Source: Ostrinia nubilalis (taxonomy: Eukaryota; Arthropoda; Insecta; Lepidoptera; Crambidae). Taken from it: a stretch of 64,000 nt of DNA. The stretch covers positions 3,782,001 through 3,846,000 of the forward strand of contig NC_087104.1 of NCBI RefSeq assembly GCF_963855985.1, read 5' to 3'. The stretch's first letter is position 1. Every line of letters begins with the position of its first letter. Position numbers and translations under genes: made by a program. Of the stretch, positions 21,889-33,607 are shown in pieces. The notes under the pieces were generated by a model, which did not search any database, was not told where the DNA came from, and saw only the letters and a list, made by a program, of their open reading frames with translations.

Positions 21889-22343
21889 GCTGCGCCTAGT
21901 CTACAGAGACTATGCAAAAGTTCAGCTTTTGAAGCGCAAACAAGTTATCAAGCGAATGTTCTCTTTTTGAGAAACGCAAGCACAAAAAAGTTAAAGTGCA
22001 ATAACAAACGAATGTTCCAATTTTGCAAAGTCTAAAAACGCAAAGCCAAATCCAAAAGTGCGTTTGAATGTTCGCGCCCCGTCTCAAGACGCGCGAGGCC
22101 GCACGACGGCGGACCTCGCGTGAAACGGAACGTTTGCCACTAATAAAAACTATAAATGTCAGTGTCAGTGTCAAACGTCACTGTCACTGTCACTCAAACG
22201 TCACTTGTCACAACTGTCAAAAGCGATGGCGCTAGTGTCGCAATTAATGTCAAACACACACAGATGGCGCTAGCGGCGTAAATTAAAAATAAAAAGTCAA
22301 AACACAAATGGCGCTAGCGTCGCAAAACAAAAAGTCAACAAAA
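21889..22343 (-). promoter_or_regulatory. 5' region of the R1-clade LINE
   Basis: Non-coding. It contains a cluster of gtcactgtcact-like short repeats at 22156-22215 and three occurrences of atggcgctag (22225, 22264, 22307). Such internal repeats are common in LINE 5' ends and may hold the internal promoter; no specific promoter motif is claimed. Confidence 0.5.
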
Positions 22344-22700
22344 AGCCGTTTATGGACAGCCGGCCCGAGACCATGTGCTAGGTGAGACTGCAGTTAACAC
22401 TCTACCAGAAGTCTCGCAGCCGACTCCAGTATTCCGACAAGCGGCCATATTATGCTAAGTAAGCTTCCTCCCACAGCCATTAGTCCTCTACCAGGAGCTC
22501 GAGTTGAGCTCGACTCACATCGCTCAGCTGCCGTCAGCCCCTCCACTAGCATCGCTGCCGCTGCTGTCGATTGATTAGACTTCTCCCACTCTAGCGTCTT
22601 TCGAACGTCATCGTCTCGCTAGCGCCTGCGCATCGTTGACAGGGTGAGAAGGTTGCGTTAGAGAGATGCCACACAGGCGACATTGCGCTGCGGTGACGCT
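22344..22700 (+). repeat. Continuation of the exon I derived repeat beyond the LINE
   Basis: Starts with the second copy of the LINE target duplication, then gagaccatgtgctaggtgag at 22367 and gactgcagttaacactctac, which match the units at 15975 and 16765. Similarity fades beyond about 22500. Confidence 0.7.
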
Positions 22701-22849
22701 AGAGAGAGCAGAGTCCTTATGTTTCTAGAGTTCTATATCGATATAGAGTGAAAAAACTTCAACAATTTATTTAAAAACAAACTTTTAAGAACAACCGGAT
22801 AATGTTACCCTTTATAAATTTTTTTTGATGAATCTATCTTTTTCTCCAG

Positions 22850-22904
22850 GTAATTAAGCATCCAGAAGAACTACGTCTTATTCCAAAGAAGAATCCTTGT
22901 TAAG
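22850..22904 (+). CDS. Candidate alternative terminal exon or 3'-UTR exon
   Basis: A strong acceptor (tctatctttttctccag) precedes G and then an open frame VIKHPEELRLIPKKNPC ending in TAA. Its entry phase is 2, which fits exons C, E, F or G as donors but not H or I. It could give a short alternative C-terminus, or serve as a 3'-UTR exon spliced from the TAG|gtgag site of exon I. No transcript evidence. Confidence 0.25.
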
Positions 22905-25331
22905 TCGATGATAAAACCAAATGTTCCGCAGGCGAACACCGCTAAAGTAATCATAATAAACGAAACACCAAAAATGTTAATGTTAGACCATTTTGAGACG
23001 AAAACTTTTCCCGTTTGCGTTGAGAAGGCCGTTTTGGAACCCTTTTCTTTGTTACACCTTTCTAATGTATCTTGTTACTCTATTGGAATCCTCAGTGATC
23101 TAGTTAGACTGAATCGAACGCTATTCTAAAACTAACCATATCGTCTTAGGTCACCAACTGTAATCGAGGAAGACTTATAAATCCCATTTTATTTTTCTAT
23201 ATCTATTCATCTCAATCTCACGTTAAAACTTTTTTCTTTAAATATCTTTAAAAATAGGCATGAAATCGCAACTAAAAACGAAATGCGAATTAGTGCCCTC
23301 GCACAATAAAATTAAGACTAATCATGAACTCAGGAGTCAAAGCGAAATTAATGTACGTAATATTCGGAAATTGAGACCACTAGTAAGTGCGTGTGCGACG
23401 GCACTTACTTTCTTATTTTCCTACGTCTTCCTCATTAGTCTAATGTTTCGCTGTAAATAAGCTCCGTGTCGCTTCTCATAGAACTTGTTTACTCGGTCCA
23501 AAGCGAGTCACTTGTTTGACATAATAATAAGCTAAATAATATACGATCTGATTTCTGGACGATGTTATAGGATAGTCGTGTACAGTGTGGCTCGTGGGAG
23601 CCGGGGAAGACAAACGACAATACAAGTATTAGTGCTCACATGTAAATACTGTTGTCAGAGAGTTATTCAGTGGTTAATAAATTGAACTGAAGTTAATAAT
23701 AACCTAGGTTTATAATAGATTGTAACTTTCGTCAGAGACAGACGTATTAAACAGTTATTTCAGTTTGCAATATGAAATAATGAATTGAGCCTGCCGATCG
23801 AGTGAGATTTTTTTGCTTAAATTGCTTATAATAATAAAAAACAAAGCATCGTCGTAAGTCAAATCACTTATTGACCCATAGATTCGCTGTAGACATATCA
23901 AATCATATAATAGGATATAATTTTTAGGAGACATTTGTGCAATTGTTTTTAATTATCATTAGCTTAAATTTTACATTGTCGACCAATTTTAATAATACAT
24001 ATTAAGTCTATTTAATTGTCCATAAACATGTAATATTGATATCTGTAAATAAGCCTTTAATACCGGTGTTATACTTTGTTTCGTTTTGATAAAATATACT
24101 TTTACAATATGGATTTAATAACTATTTGTGTAATGATTTGAAATACAATAGTTGAGAGTTATTTGACGTTATAGTGTTAATGTAATGTTAAACATAGTAT
24201 CAGACGTTTCCATTTCGATTGCTATTGTTTAAGTACTTAAAGTTACTCGTAATTTTCTACCTTATCTCTACATATAATAATGGTCATCACAATGTGTTCA
24301 AGTCAACCAAATAGGTACTTCGTGCAAGTCTACCAATTGCAATCAGTACAAGGAAGCTACAATGAAATGTCTCTGTATATACTTGTATAAATAACATGGA
24401 ATCACTATTTCGTAGTACGATTTTAACATAGTAGTAGAAAAACTGAAAGAACGCAATAATGTATTTTATGTTTTAGATTTATATCTTTAGGGTTTGGTCA
24501 TATCGTAGATCATCAATGAAAACAGATTTTAAAGCAATATTATCATTTTAAATTCATAAAATGTACAATTTTGATTAATACATAAAAATTGTAAACATGA
24601 AAAGTAAAATACATTTATTTACATACGATAAATAAATAGATACGTACATAAAATATATCGACGCGGTGAAATAAGTGCTTACATACCTACTTATCTTCTT
24701 ATGTATTTTTAGTCTTAATATTTTGACTATGATATGAATTTTCTTTTTGAATGAATTATTTACTTATCTAGGCAGTTACTTACATTTCGAAATATTCGAA
24801 ACAAACTGTACTTACAAGAGTCACAAAATAAATATTTATTTTACTTCGCCATTGCCAAGTTTCTCATACTTCTGCATGCCCAAATACTTTGTTCTCACAT
24901 CATTTTCCCAAATCTAATTCTTGGAACTACGCTGGCAAAGTAACTACTAAAGTTTAATGGAACAGATGTGTATGTCTGGCTATAAATTCTCCACATTGCA
25001 ATAAAAGGCCCCTGCTCGGGAGGCTGAAGTGATAGTACTCATATCACCCTCCCTTGATCCTCCCGTTTCTACAATAGTTATGCACTATCTGATTTAATTG
25101 AAAATTCTATTGTAACGTTGACAAAACGAGAAGAAAAAGTACAGTAACACTCTTTTGTTTTTTATAATGTGAGCGTCATGTAACATTTTATTTCAATCTA
25201 CATTTTCAGTCTTGGATAGCGTGGTAACATGCCATCCTGAATATGTATTTGAATCGAATAATACATTGAATGTATTTCTTATATTATTATATTCTATTGG
25301 ATTCTTGAATCTTTATATTCTATTAACTAAA
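22905..25331. other. AT-rich intergenic or 3' flanking sequence
   Basis: No gene recognised. Several AATAAA-type hexamers occur (for example aataaa near 23676) that could end the + strand gene if its 3' UTR reaches this far. Short open frames here have neither splice borders nor codon bias. Confidence 0.45.
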
Positions 25332-25622
25332 CTATCCAGTTTTCATAAAAGCCTCAACACGTTTTAATCGCGTGACTGATGTCGTTGTTTTATGGCAATT
25401 TTTCAGGCATCTTCCATACATTGTCTTAGTAATCGCGCGCACGCTTTCTGTCTGACAAGGCCTTAACCCAGTTGTTACGGATATCCCTTTTTTCTTACGA
25501 TTCCTGTGATTTTGCATATATCGGCTATTTAATGCATCAAGGCAACAGGAAAAATACAAAAAAAAATATTGGTCTTACGGAAACGCTGGAAAATGGTGTT
25601 TGATATACGGAACGCTAGTAAT
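25332..25622 (-). pseudogene. Fragment of an older DNA transposon coding region
   Basis: The minus strand encodes FSCCLDALNSRYMQNHRNRK, then TESVRAITKTMYGRCLKNC. The look is that of a transposase segment, possibly piggyBac-like, but the evidence is weak. It is separated from a matching flank by the hAT-type element. The string atacggaacgctagtaat at 25605-25622 occurs inverted, with a small change, at about 27834-27855. Confidence 0.3.
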
Positions 25623-25630
25623 ATGTACGG

Positions 25631-27157
25631 TAGGGTGGAGCACGGTTGTATGGGAAAAAATTTTTTCTTAGTTTCGAAGTTCTAATAGGGGGGGATTTGT
25701 GCCTTATATGAAAGTATAAATAACTGTAATTTTTTATCCCATTTAATGAATATCTTCTGCCTCCGCAGTGACTTCAAAATTTTAAAATTTTATTTAAAGT
25801 TGAAAGTCGTCTAAGGTGAAATATTGCGCTCTATTTATTAGTAAGAAGGTATTAAATGACAGATAATTTATAGATTAGATATTTACTAAGGTAATATAAC
25901 AAGAAATACATACAAGAATTAGATAAATTACTTTAATTATTATGCTTGAAAATCCTTTTTTGATTAAAATTTAGGCATCATCACGTTTCGCGATTCCAAC
26001 TTGACTTTTATTGCACCTTATTAGTGACTTTCTGGATGCAGTGAGAAATAGAATCTTTGATCGTAATCTTCACAGGTCCCTCAACAGCTTGAGTGAGGTA
26101 GAGAAGCCTTAAAACAAAGGTTTGCTCTCACCACCAGATTTGACAATGTGCTGAATTTCTTAGTCAAATAAATATCTCAAAAGCGGCTGTTTGGTTAAGT
26201 AAATTAAATAAATATATAAAATAGCATTAAAGTGTATCACTAGTACTTAAAAAATTCTAGGTATTGAAGGGTGACTCGTACTATGTGACTTTAGTGTGCG
26301 ACGAGCGGCCAGCTCTCTGACATCGTAAGAAGACTGCTATCAGGATACTCGTAATAGCTTTTTCTCCGGGTAACTAGTTCTTTAATCTTTCATAGGGTAT
26401 CTGGCAGGCCTCTCGAGGCCATAATAATTTTAAACAGATGACGGGTGCCATCTTTGCATTATGGTTTTGTCTTAATCAAAAACCAGGAAGAAGCATAGAC
26501 TTTAACCACAATAGTAGCCAGAGGTATTAAAATTTCTATTGGATTTTAAGTTTCTACAATACAAACGTAGTATTCGGTACGCTCGTGTGTTCTAACGGGC
26601 ATGTTACAATTCACCAGGAGAAATTATTGCGAGATTTTGTGAGAATACGCCTAATTACCGCCGAAGCAATTTTATGCAAGTTCTGCTGATCAGTACTCAG
26701 ATAATTGGCCATTTCTGATCACATTTGTCCTTCAATTTGTTCAAATTCATAGATAGGCAGTTTCTCACATGTTTCCAGAGCTTTTCCAGTAGACTATCTG
26801 ACAAAGACGCGAGTCGCGAAAAGGGCCAGAAAAATTCTCTTCTCGCGCTCTCTCACGCGCTTAATAAAATGATAAACCCAAAGCCTGGCGTTTTTGTGTA
26901 TTTTACATTGAAAATATAGCATATCAGTAAACGATTTGTGATAAAAAAATAGTATTTTTATTTAAATATTGCACAGATATGTGACGCCTAAGTGAGGTCT
27001 AAAACCAACTTTTTTTATAAATTCAGTGTCGATGCGGAGGCAGTTACTCTAAACCGAATTGATTAATATTTTGCATGACTTCATTTAAGCCCTAAAGGCA
27101 CAAAATTTTGACTATTACATTACAGATATCTGAAAAAAAAATTTTCGCTCCACCCTA
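25631..27157. mobile_element. hAT-type DNA element, 1.5 kb, non-autonomous
   Basis: Ends are tagggtggagc and gctccaccct a (inverted), flanked by a perfect 8-bp duplication atgtacgg (25623-25630 and 27158-27165). An 8-bp duplication with short inverted ends is the signature of the hAT superfamily. The interior is AT-rich and has no frame longer than about 64 codons, so no transposase is present. Confidence 0.8.
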
Positions 27158-27165
27158 ATGTACGG

Positions 27166-28210
27166 CCACTTGTATGAACTTAGAGATAATACCTTCTCTT
27201 TGCAACTTGCGTAAGTTATTAAAGTATTTGTATAAAATATGGAATATTTATTAATAAAAAAATATTCAGAGTTAAATTTATTATTTTTCAAATTTAATTC
27301 CAGTAGTGTGAACTGTATATTATGCCCAAAACATTTTCTGGGATCAAGGGTAATATTATATTTCTTGCAAAAAACATTGCATTTGTATCAAAGCGTGAGT
27401 TTCATAAAACCTGTCTGTTGTGACTGAATTTGAGATGTTAAAATATTTCTTCTCCGTTTCAATGCATTTGAAGCAACTGTAACCACACTAAATCATCTCA
27501 TTTACAAACAATAATTTCTTCATATCTTCAAACATGACTGACCGTGTCTAGGGCATAATTGGCTATCTAAGCTAACAGGATGCAGTCTTCTTCATCATCA
27601 TTCTACGTGGGCTCTCATTTGTAATCCAGACAAATCTATTGACACTTTATTTTCATCACCAGAGTTCTCTTTGGTTAAGTCACCATTACAATTTTCCGGA
27701 TTTTCCGGCGGGAAACTTGTGATTTAGGTAGGGATACACTCATCTTATTTTTTTTCCAATTCTTCAATGATTTCATTTAAAGGAAAGGGCCTCGAAGGCA
27801 GGCGCTAAAACAACAAAGTACCGCAGTTCATATTACTAGCGTTCCTTATACGGATCACTAAGTTTAACGTTGAATTAGTAATAGTTACTATAAAAATGTT
27901 TATAATTTTGTTATCGATTTACAAAAAGTGGGCTACAAACTTTCATATTTCGGCAAGAAATACTTTAGAATAAATACTTATCATGATTGTACTCACCTTG
28001 AAAAAGTCATCGTAAAATTTACGAAAACAACAAAACGCTTACTATTGAAATGTGACACCCAATGTAGAACAGAACACTTCTGATGGACAAAGGGACCCCA
28101 CAGGAATCGTTTAACATAAACAATGTTATCAGAAACCACCCTCATTGTTTAGAATAATTTAATTTTTATGTTGATCCGTATATCAAACGCTAGTAACAAG
28201 TGGGTTAATA
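27166..28210 (-). pseudogene. Relic of the older transposon interrupted by the hAT-type element
   Basis: Scattered minus-strand coding traces with stops and frameshifts, for instance an acidic stretch near 27700-27780. The inverted string ttactagcgttccttatacgg near 27835 pairs with 25605-25622, so an outer element may have spanned both sides. Family undetermined. Confidence 0.3.
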
Positions 28211-31200
28211 TTATATTACGTTCACACATTTTTATTGACTAGGCACGTGATGCTTTTCAAAATCGGATCATCACCGTACCATTTTCGTGCAAATGTGAAT
28301 CATTCAAAAACGAAACCCATCACATCCTTATTATTTGTCTCATTCATTTAGTTTAATTGAAACCGATCTGCTATTTTACAATCCTATCACAATACGTCAA
28401 CTTCAGGGCTCGTCCTTTAGTTTAGGGCGTTTGTTATCTAAGTAAATACAGAATTTACCCAAAACCATTGTTATTTTGAAAGTATCAATGAAATGTTTAT
28501 AAAAACGAGCAAATTTTTAACAAATTGTTGAAAATGATGTATAAATTTATATTTTGTCTCTACTTTCCACGAAGGTGCACCCTATAGGACCTTAATTTTC
28601 ATCATAATCGAGTTTTATAAGTGCTATAACTACAGAGCGTTGAAAACGTGATGCTATCATAAAATGCATCAAAGGATTGTAGAGTCCAAACGACTAAAGT
28701 CAATACTATATTTATTGACTGTACTATTGCATTTAGATTGATTCAGCAATTAGCTGAGCGCTGAAAATTGCTAAACTCTTAAGTTTTTCTTATCAAGAAA
28801 CGTAAAAATGCTTAAAATTACATAATGGTGACTAAAGTGGCACTTAGGGGTGAACCTCCGTGGACTGAGAAGACATTATTGACAAATCATATTATATTAA
28901 TTGACAGTGATATGATCTATTTATTATACTATAGATTCTATAGGATGATGTAAATCTGTAAATATCGAGTGTTGTTTTGTATCGACGAAGTGTTTGGCGC
29001 GCGAGCCGCTTAGAGTTGCTACTTCAGCACAATCTTTGATATTTTACTTAAATCTTGATCATCTTAATCTTTAAGCACAATATTTTAATTATATTTAAAA
29101 CAAATGGATTGTCCCTATTGGGACCTTTGATTCTAATTGATTCATCTATTTTCCAGAGTGATAGTTCTACTTCGTCTGTGTTATGTAAACATATGTACAA
29201 TAATACAATAAATATATTTGTGATATTAATGCTTTTGTTTTAGTTTACCTGCTAAGCGAAAGAATCTCATAGACTAAACATTGAGTCCTGCTTTAAAATT
29301 TAGAAAAGAGAGAAAAACGAAACAACTTTTGTACAAGTGAATTTCACAAACTAACAACACCCAGAAAAAAGTCGTGTGTATGAGTCGTATGAACCGTCTT
29401 TTCGTAATATTGTCACTCCCCAGATCAAGTACATAATAAGCAAAGAACAATAAAAGGACAGGCCTTTATCATACCTACTCAAGTTCGTCCCAGTTCATAA
29501 ATAAAACACAGACCCTCTGCGTTTTATTGTTATACGCCCACTTAATAAGTACCTACGCATATTTATGACCGAAAATGTCTTGCAAACAATAGACGGCTTT
29601 TGCTAAGAAAAGGTAATACAATTTGTCGGGAAAACCACTCTTATGTGGTCTTTAATCGTATCACTTACTCGTATGTGTCGCGTTCGTTACTGGAAAATTC
29701 CTGCGTTAAAAGAACGGAGAAGCGTTGCTTTTTCATTTTAATATCTTTTATAAATAATGGCAGTGAGAATACAGTGTTTGCATTTTTTAACTAAAACAAT
29801 AATAAGGCTACAAAAACCTACTCCAAAAAAGTAGTTTTGCGCCTAACTTTAGCATTCCAAAATGTAGGGGCAATTCAAATTTTTATTAGTTGCCTTGGCC
29901 TGCACTGCACACTTAGACTATAGCATTATGTATAATAGTAGATTTAATTTCGCCCACTAGGTCACATCAATCAAACTAAGATACCTAGCTATCTACTTCA
30001 CTACTAACTATTCAGAATTCAATACACCAAAAACTGCTAAAGTGCTATTCCTTGTTGGCGTAATATTGATTCTGATAAAATTATCGTATCCGAGCAATAT
30101 TCCCCGTCACACGGAATAAACCTCAGATCATAGAAAGAGAATAGATATGAAGTCGCGCGTAACTACAACGAGAACCAGTGTCCCCACATTTCCCCCACCA
30201 CAGCTCCCACACACACATTCAACTGTGTAAAAACAAAGCGACTGAGAGTCTACGACAACATGTGCAACCGGCTTAAAAGTGCTGTGATTGGCCAGAAGGC
30301 GTGCCTTACGGCCAATCAATGGCCGCGTGACGTGACGCACACTTTGAAACGCTAGTGAGAGAACAAAGATAAAATGGAGTCGACAAGATATCGATACTTT
30401 AAATCGCTAGGGGCAAGGCTCGAAACTGGTTTCACAAAATGCTTATGTATGAAAACCTTATTATTATTATACGTTATTATTAACTACCATCACGCATTTA
30501 CTTTTTAATTATGGCGATCTGCGTGCCGCATATGTTTATCAAAAATAATGCCTATATTAGGCTTTCAACTAGCTTTTATAGTAATTACATAGTTGACAGT
30601 TACTTATTACTTCTACTGTTATTATTTTTTTTTGTAAAATCTTATAATCGCAAGTAACACATCATTTTTTTAAATAAAATTACAAAATAGAAAATTATAA
30701 TTTACTTCTATTTATCGATAATAGGAAACCGCATTAGAACACGAGCACGGCACTATGTTACGACCGGCACATGCGGCCGTACTGTGTATTTTCACACGAC
30801 AGTGGATATCGGAAGAAATTAAATACATTGCGCAGTAGTTGAGCATGACATAAAGTGGTTGCTAACTAAATCGTCAATGTACAAGTGTGTTAGAATTTTT
30901 ATCACCACTGATTTCGATATCGCAGTAACTGTTACGGCACTGAATTCGTTCGTAAAAATGTTTAGTTTTTTTTTATTTATAAGCAAAATACCAATGGATT
31001 TGCAATACTTACATGTAGTAAATGACTCCATTGTTCCTGTAGTTCGTTCGTTTCACTTGTTTTATTGCACGTAACGACGCATTATCCAAAATATCGGAGA
31101 ACATTTCCTTAGTACGACTGAATCGCGACTAACCTAGCTACGCGGCCGATGTTCGTTTCTGGGCATATCGCGGAGACACGCGCCACGCCCCCGTTTCACA

Positions 31201-31443
31201 TCTATTCCCTTCTATGATCTGAGGAATAAACGTTCCAGCGCGATACTTAACAGAATAGGAGTGGCCATCTCTATTAGCCGGTTTCAAACTACCCTCTAAA
31301 AGCTAGAGACCGGAAAAATAAAGTCATTTATTGTGCTTCGTTTAGTCTGTAACTTCGTGAATATCGTGAATAAAAAAGATACTGAGTTTGTAACTTCGTG
31401 AATAACGTGAATAAAAAGATTGTGTGCATTGTGAAGTGATATA
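28211..31443. other. Intergenic sequence, possibly containing a promoter at its right end
   Basis: No gene recognised in 28211-30120. GC-rich patches at 30160-30350 and 31130-31210 (with cgcggccgat and acgcgccacgcccccg) stand out from the AT-rich background and could mark a promoter for the candidate exon at 31444. This is inference. Confidence 0.35.
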
Positions 31444-31542
31444 ATGAAAAATTTAGTGTGGAATGTGAAGAAAGCGAGAAATGAAGTATCTCAACACAAT
31501 TTGGAACTCAATGCCTCAAAAAGAAGATTCAGCCGATCCTTG
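31444..31542 (+). CDS. Candidate first coding exon of an unknown + strand gene
   Basis: ATG opens MKNLVWNVKKARNEVSQHNL then NASKRRFSRSL and ends TTG|gtaagt, phase 0. Upstream, ttcgtgaatatcgtgaataa and ttcgtgaataacgtgaataa form a short duplication in the presumed 5' UTR. No downstream exon was identified, so it may be spurious. Confidence 0.25.
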
Positions 31543-32880
31543 GTAAGTTTTTTTTATTTTATTTTAGTGAAATCTTTTTCCTTTTAAAACTAAATATTGT
31601 CTTTTTCATAATAAAATCTTCCTACATACCAAACCGTCATAAGGAATGGATTTCATATTAAACAAGGGATCATACTCCCGATACAATATTAAAAATTTTA
31701 GGTTAAATATCTAGTATAATTTTATCTATTTAGGGCGTGATTTTTCAGTTAATTGAAACTGAAAAAATACGAATTCTCATTTGCCAGGCTCAACGGAGAC
31801 AATCTTAATATTTACTCTTATAAAGGTTGTGAACGCTCTCAGACAGACAATTTATGTATCAATCGAAAGTCTACCTTATGGAACTTAGCTAAGTAGTAAA
31901 GAATGTTAAGACGAGAAAAAGAAGGAAGGTCTTTTTTCTTCATGCATCATGCTGTACCTAAGTGAGAGGAATAAATAGAACAAAAAACAAGTCGTAGTCC
32001 GCTGGTCACAATGTGAACATAGCCTAATGCAAACCGCCACAGAGAATCCTACTCAATTATCTTGGGGGAACATAAACTTTCTGTGCAATGTATGCCTTGA
32101 ATTTTAGACAAGCAAAATTAAATTCAAGCTGTTTTCGTAGATAAACTCGGTCTAAAACTTTTCTTTATTGCTAAAACTTGGAAACTTGATTATTTTGGTT
32201 TTAAAGCAAAGAATACAAAATACAAAATTAAACTTGATTCATTACATACATACGACTAGGTACGAGTATCATTATAATTTTCCTTAACCTGGAGCTGTTT
32301 TTATTACATTTCATTTCAAATTAAATTTGTTTCAAGGCTCTATCAAGTTGACACCAACACTAAAGCAGTAGGTCCATATTTTGAGTGAGGCCACGTATGT
32401 CCAACTGTTTAAAATTCTGACTCTAAAGTTAAAAAGCTATTTTCTTAATATACAGAGAACAAACTTGTCAGAGGGTGTCGGTAATGGAAATAATAAACCG
32501 AGCACAATTTCATTAGCGGGGATCTAAAAATGGTAATTCATGTTGCATTTTTGCACAGCTTAGTGCTTGTGACCGTCTGTGTGCTAATAACAACGAGGGC
32601 CAGTCGCCGCTCCGACATAAATTGCGGATTTTATTGGCCAGCTCGGAGTTTCGTAATAATTTTGAGTCTCATAAACTTTTTTGAGTAAACGAAGTTTAAC
32701 ATCTCTTTTAGACCATAGCTTATTTACGTGGTTGGCTTTATAAACTCCTACTTTATGAAACTGAACGAGAAGTTATTTTATACCTTTAGCATGTCTGGTT
32801 AATCGGTTGTGATTGATCATAACGTTTGCTTAAAAATTTGTTGTTTAAGTAATTCAGAAATTGCGATTACGTAAAATATG
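31543..32880. other. Intergenic or intronic sequence, nothing recognised
   Basis: AT-rich, no supported exon on either strand. Confidence 0.4.
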
Positions 32881-32887
32881 AAAACTA

Positions 32888-32893
32888 TTTATT
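32888..32893 (-). terminator. Poly(A) signal for the Arg-rich gene
   Basis: AATAAA on the minus strand, about 25 bp after the stop codon. Confidence 0.5.
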
Positions 32894-32917
32894 ACAAAGT
32901 AAATTAATAAGAAACAA

Positions 32918-33607
32918 TCAATAGTATTGGTTGGAATCGCAATGACCGCAGGAACAATATTCGGACATCCTGGAATCGGATGACCTGGCCCGGCGAGATC
33001 TTCTCCACACAGTGAAGAGCGACTTTTTGCCCATCACTTTCTTTCTACCAAATCGAATCCTCTTCACTTCGGGCTTCGGTATAATGATGGGTCTCGGCGC
33101 ACGTCGTCTGCGAATAACCCTTCGCTGGAAGACCACTCCTCTAGGTATGATGATCCCTCTAGCTAGCGTTCGAATCATCAACTTTGCGCGGTCTTTTGAT
33201 TTCCTTGGCAAGATGGGTCGCAGAATATCTTGAACACGCGCCGCTCTAACCCTACGCCTCACTACCACTTTACTAGTGCTTGGGGCAGTATCTGCCGCAG
33301 GAACATTTTGAACTGGCGCTCCATCGCCCCTGTTGAACATCGAAGTAGTCTTGTGTATCCCGACTTCACTGGCTATCTTCGGATTGCTTTTGTTTCCAAT
33401 TTGTAATTTTACCTGCATTTCTTCGTGCACATTATTGTTGGTCGACTGACGAGAAGATACCGAGTTAACTGGGGAATTCACTGAATCAGCGGTTACTGAA
33501 TTCTCAGTCTGAGTAACCACGTTATTAGAAACTTCGTCTACGTTTTCTTTATTAGAATTTATGTCTTCTACTTCTTCATCAGAGCTCATAACGTCCATCG
33601 CATCCAT
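32918..33607 (-). CDS. Orphan Arg-rich protein, 229 aa
   Basis: A single open frame starting MDAMDVMSSDEEVED. The first half is acidic and Asn/Ser/Val-rich (TENSVTADSVNSPVNSVSSR). The second half is strongly basic: VVVRRRVRAARVQDILRP, then QRRVIRRRRAPRPIIIP and RIRFGRKKVMGKK, ending with a Cys/Ser cluster (EYCSCGHCDS). No known domain is recognised. The composition suggests a nucleic-acid-binding or protamine-like nuclear protein (inference). A good acceptor (ctacttttatacag) lies 11 bp upstream of the ATG, implying a 5'-UTR intron, so I prefer this ATG over the one at 33643. On the same strand, AATAAA at 32893-32888 lies 25 bp past the stop. It sits 0.6 kb downstream of the thrombospondin 3' end. 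Confidence 0.6.
   Translation of the reverse strand: MDAMDVMSSDEEVEDINSNKENVDEVSNNVVTQTENSVTADSVNSPVNSVSSRQSTNNNVHEEMQVKLQIGNKSNPKIASEVGIHKTTSMFNRGDGAPVQNVPAADTAPSTSKVVVRRRVRAARVQDILRPILPRKSKDRAKLMIRTLARGIIIPRGVVFQRRVIRRRRAPRPIIIPKPEVKRIRFGRKKVMGKKSLFTVWRRSRRARSSDSRMSEYCSCGHCDSNQYY

Larger units (their letters stand above)
17133..22343 (-). mobile_element. R1-clade non-LTR retrotransposon, nearly full length
   Basis: The element is bounded by a perfect 15-bp duplication agccgtttatggaca (17118-17132 and 22344-22358) that lies inside the exon I derived repeat. It contains a 5' region, ORF1 with three zinc knuckles and ORF2 with endonuclease and reverse transcriptase, all on the minus strand. 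R1-clade hallmarks include FLDISGAFDNAWWP, GCPQGSVLGPTLWNVLLDDL and the C-terminal TGHGCFNKRL with a Cys/His finger. Most studied R1-clade members are target-specific (28S rDNA, telomeric repeats, simple repeats); here the target is an exon-derived repeat. It lies antisense to the + strand host gene. Confidence 0.88.
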
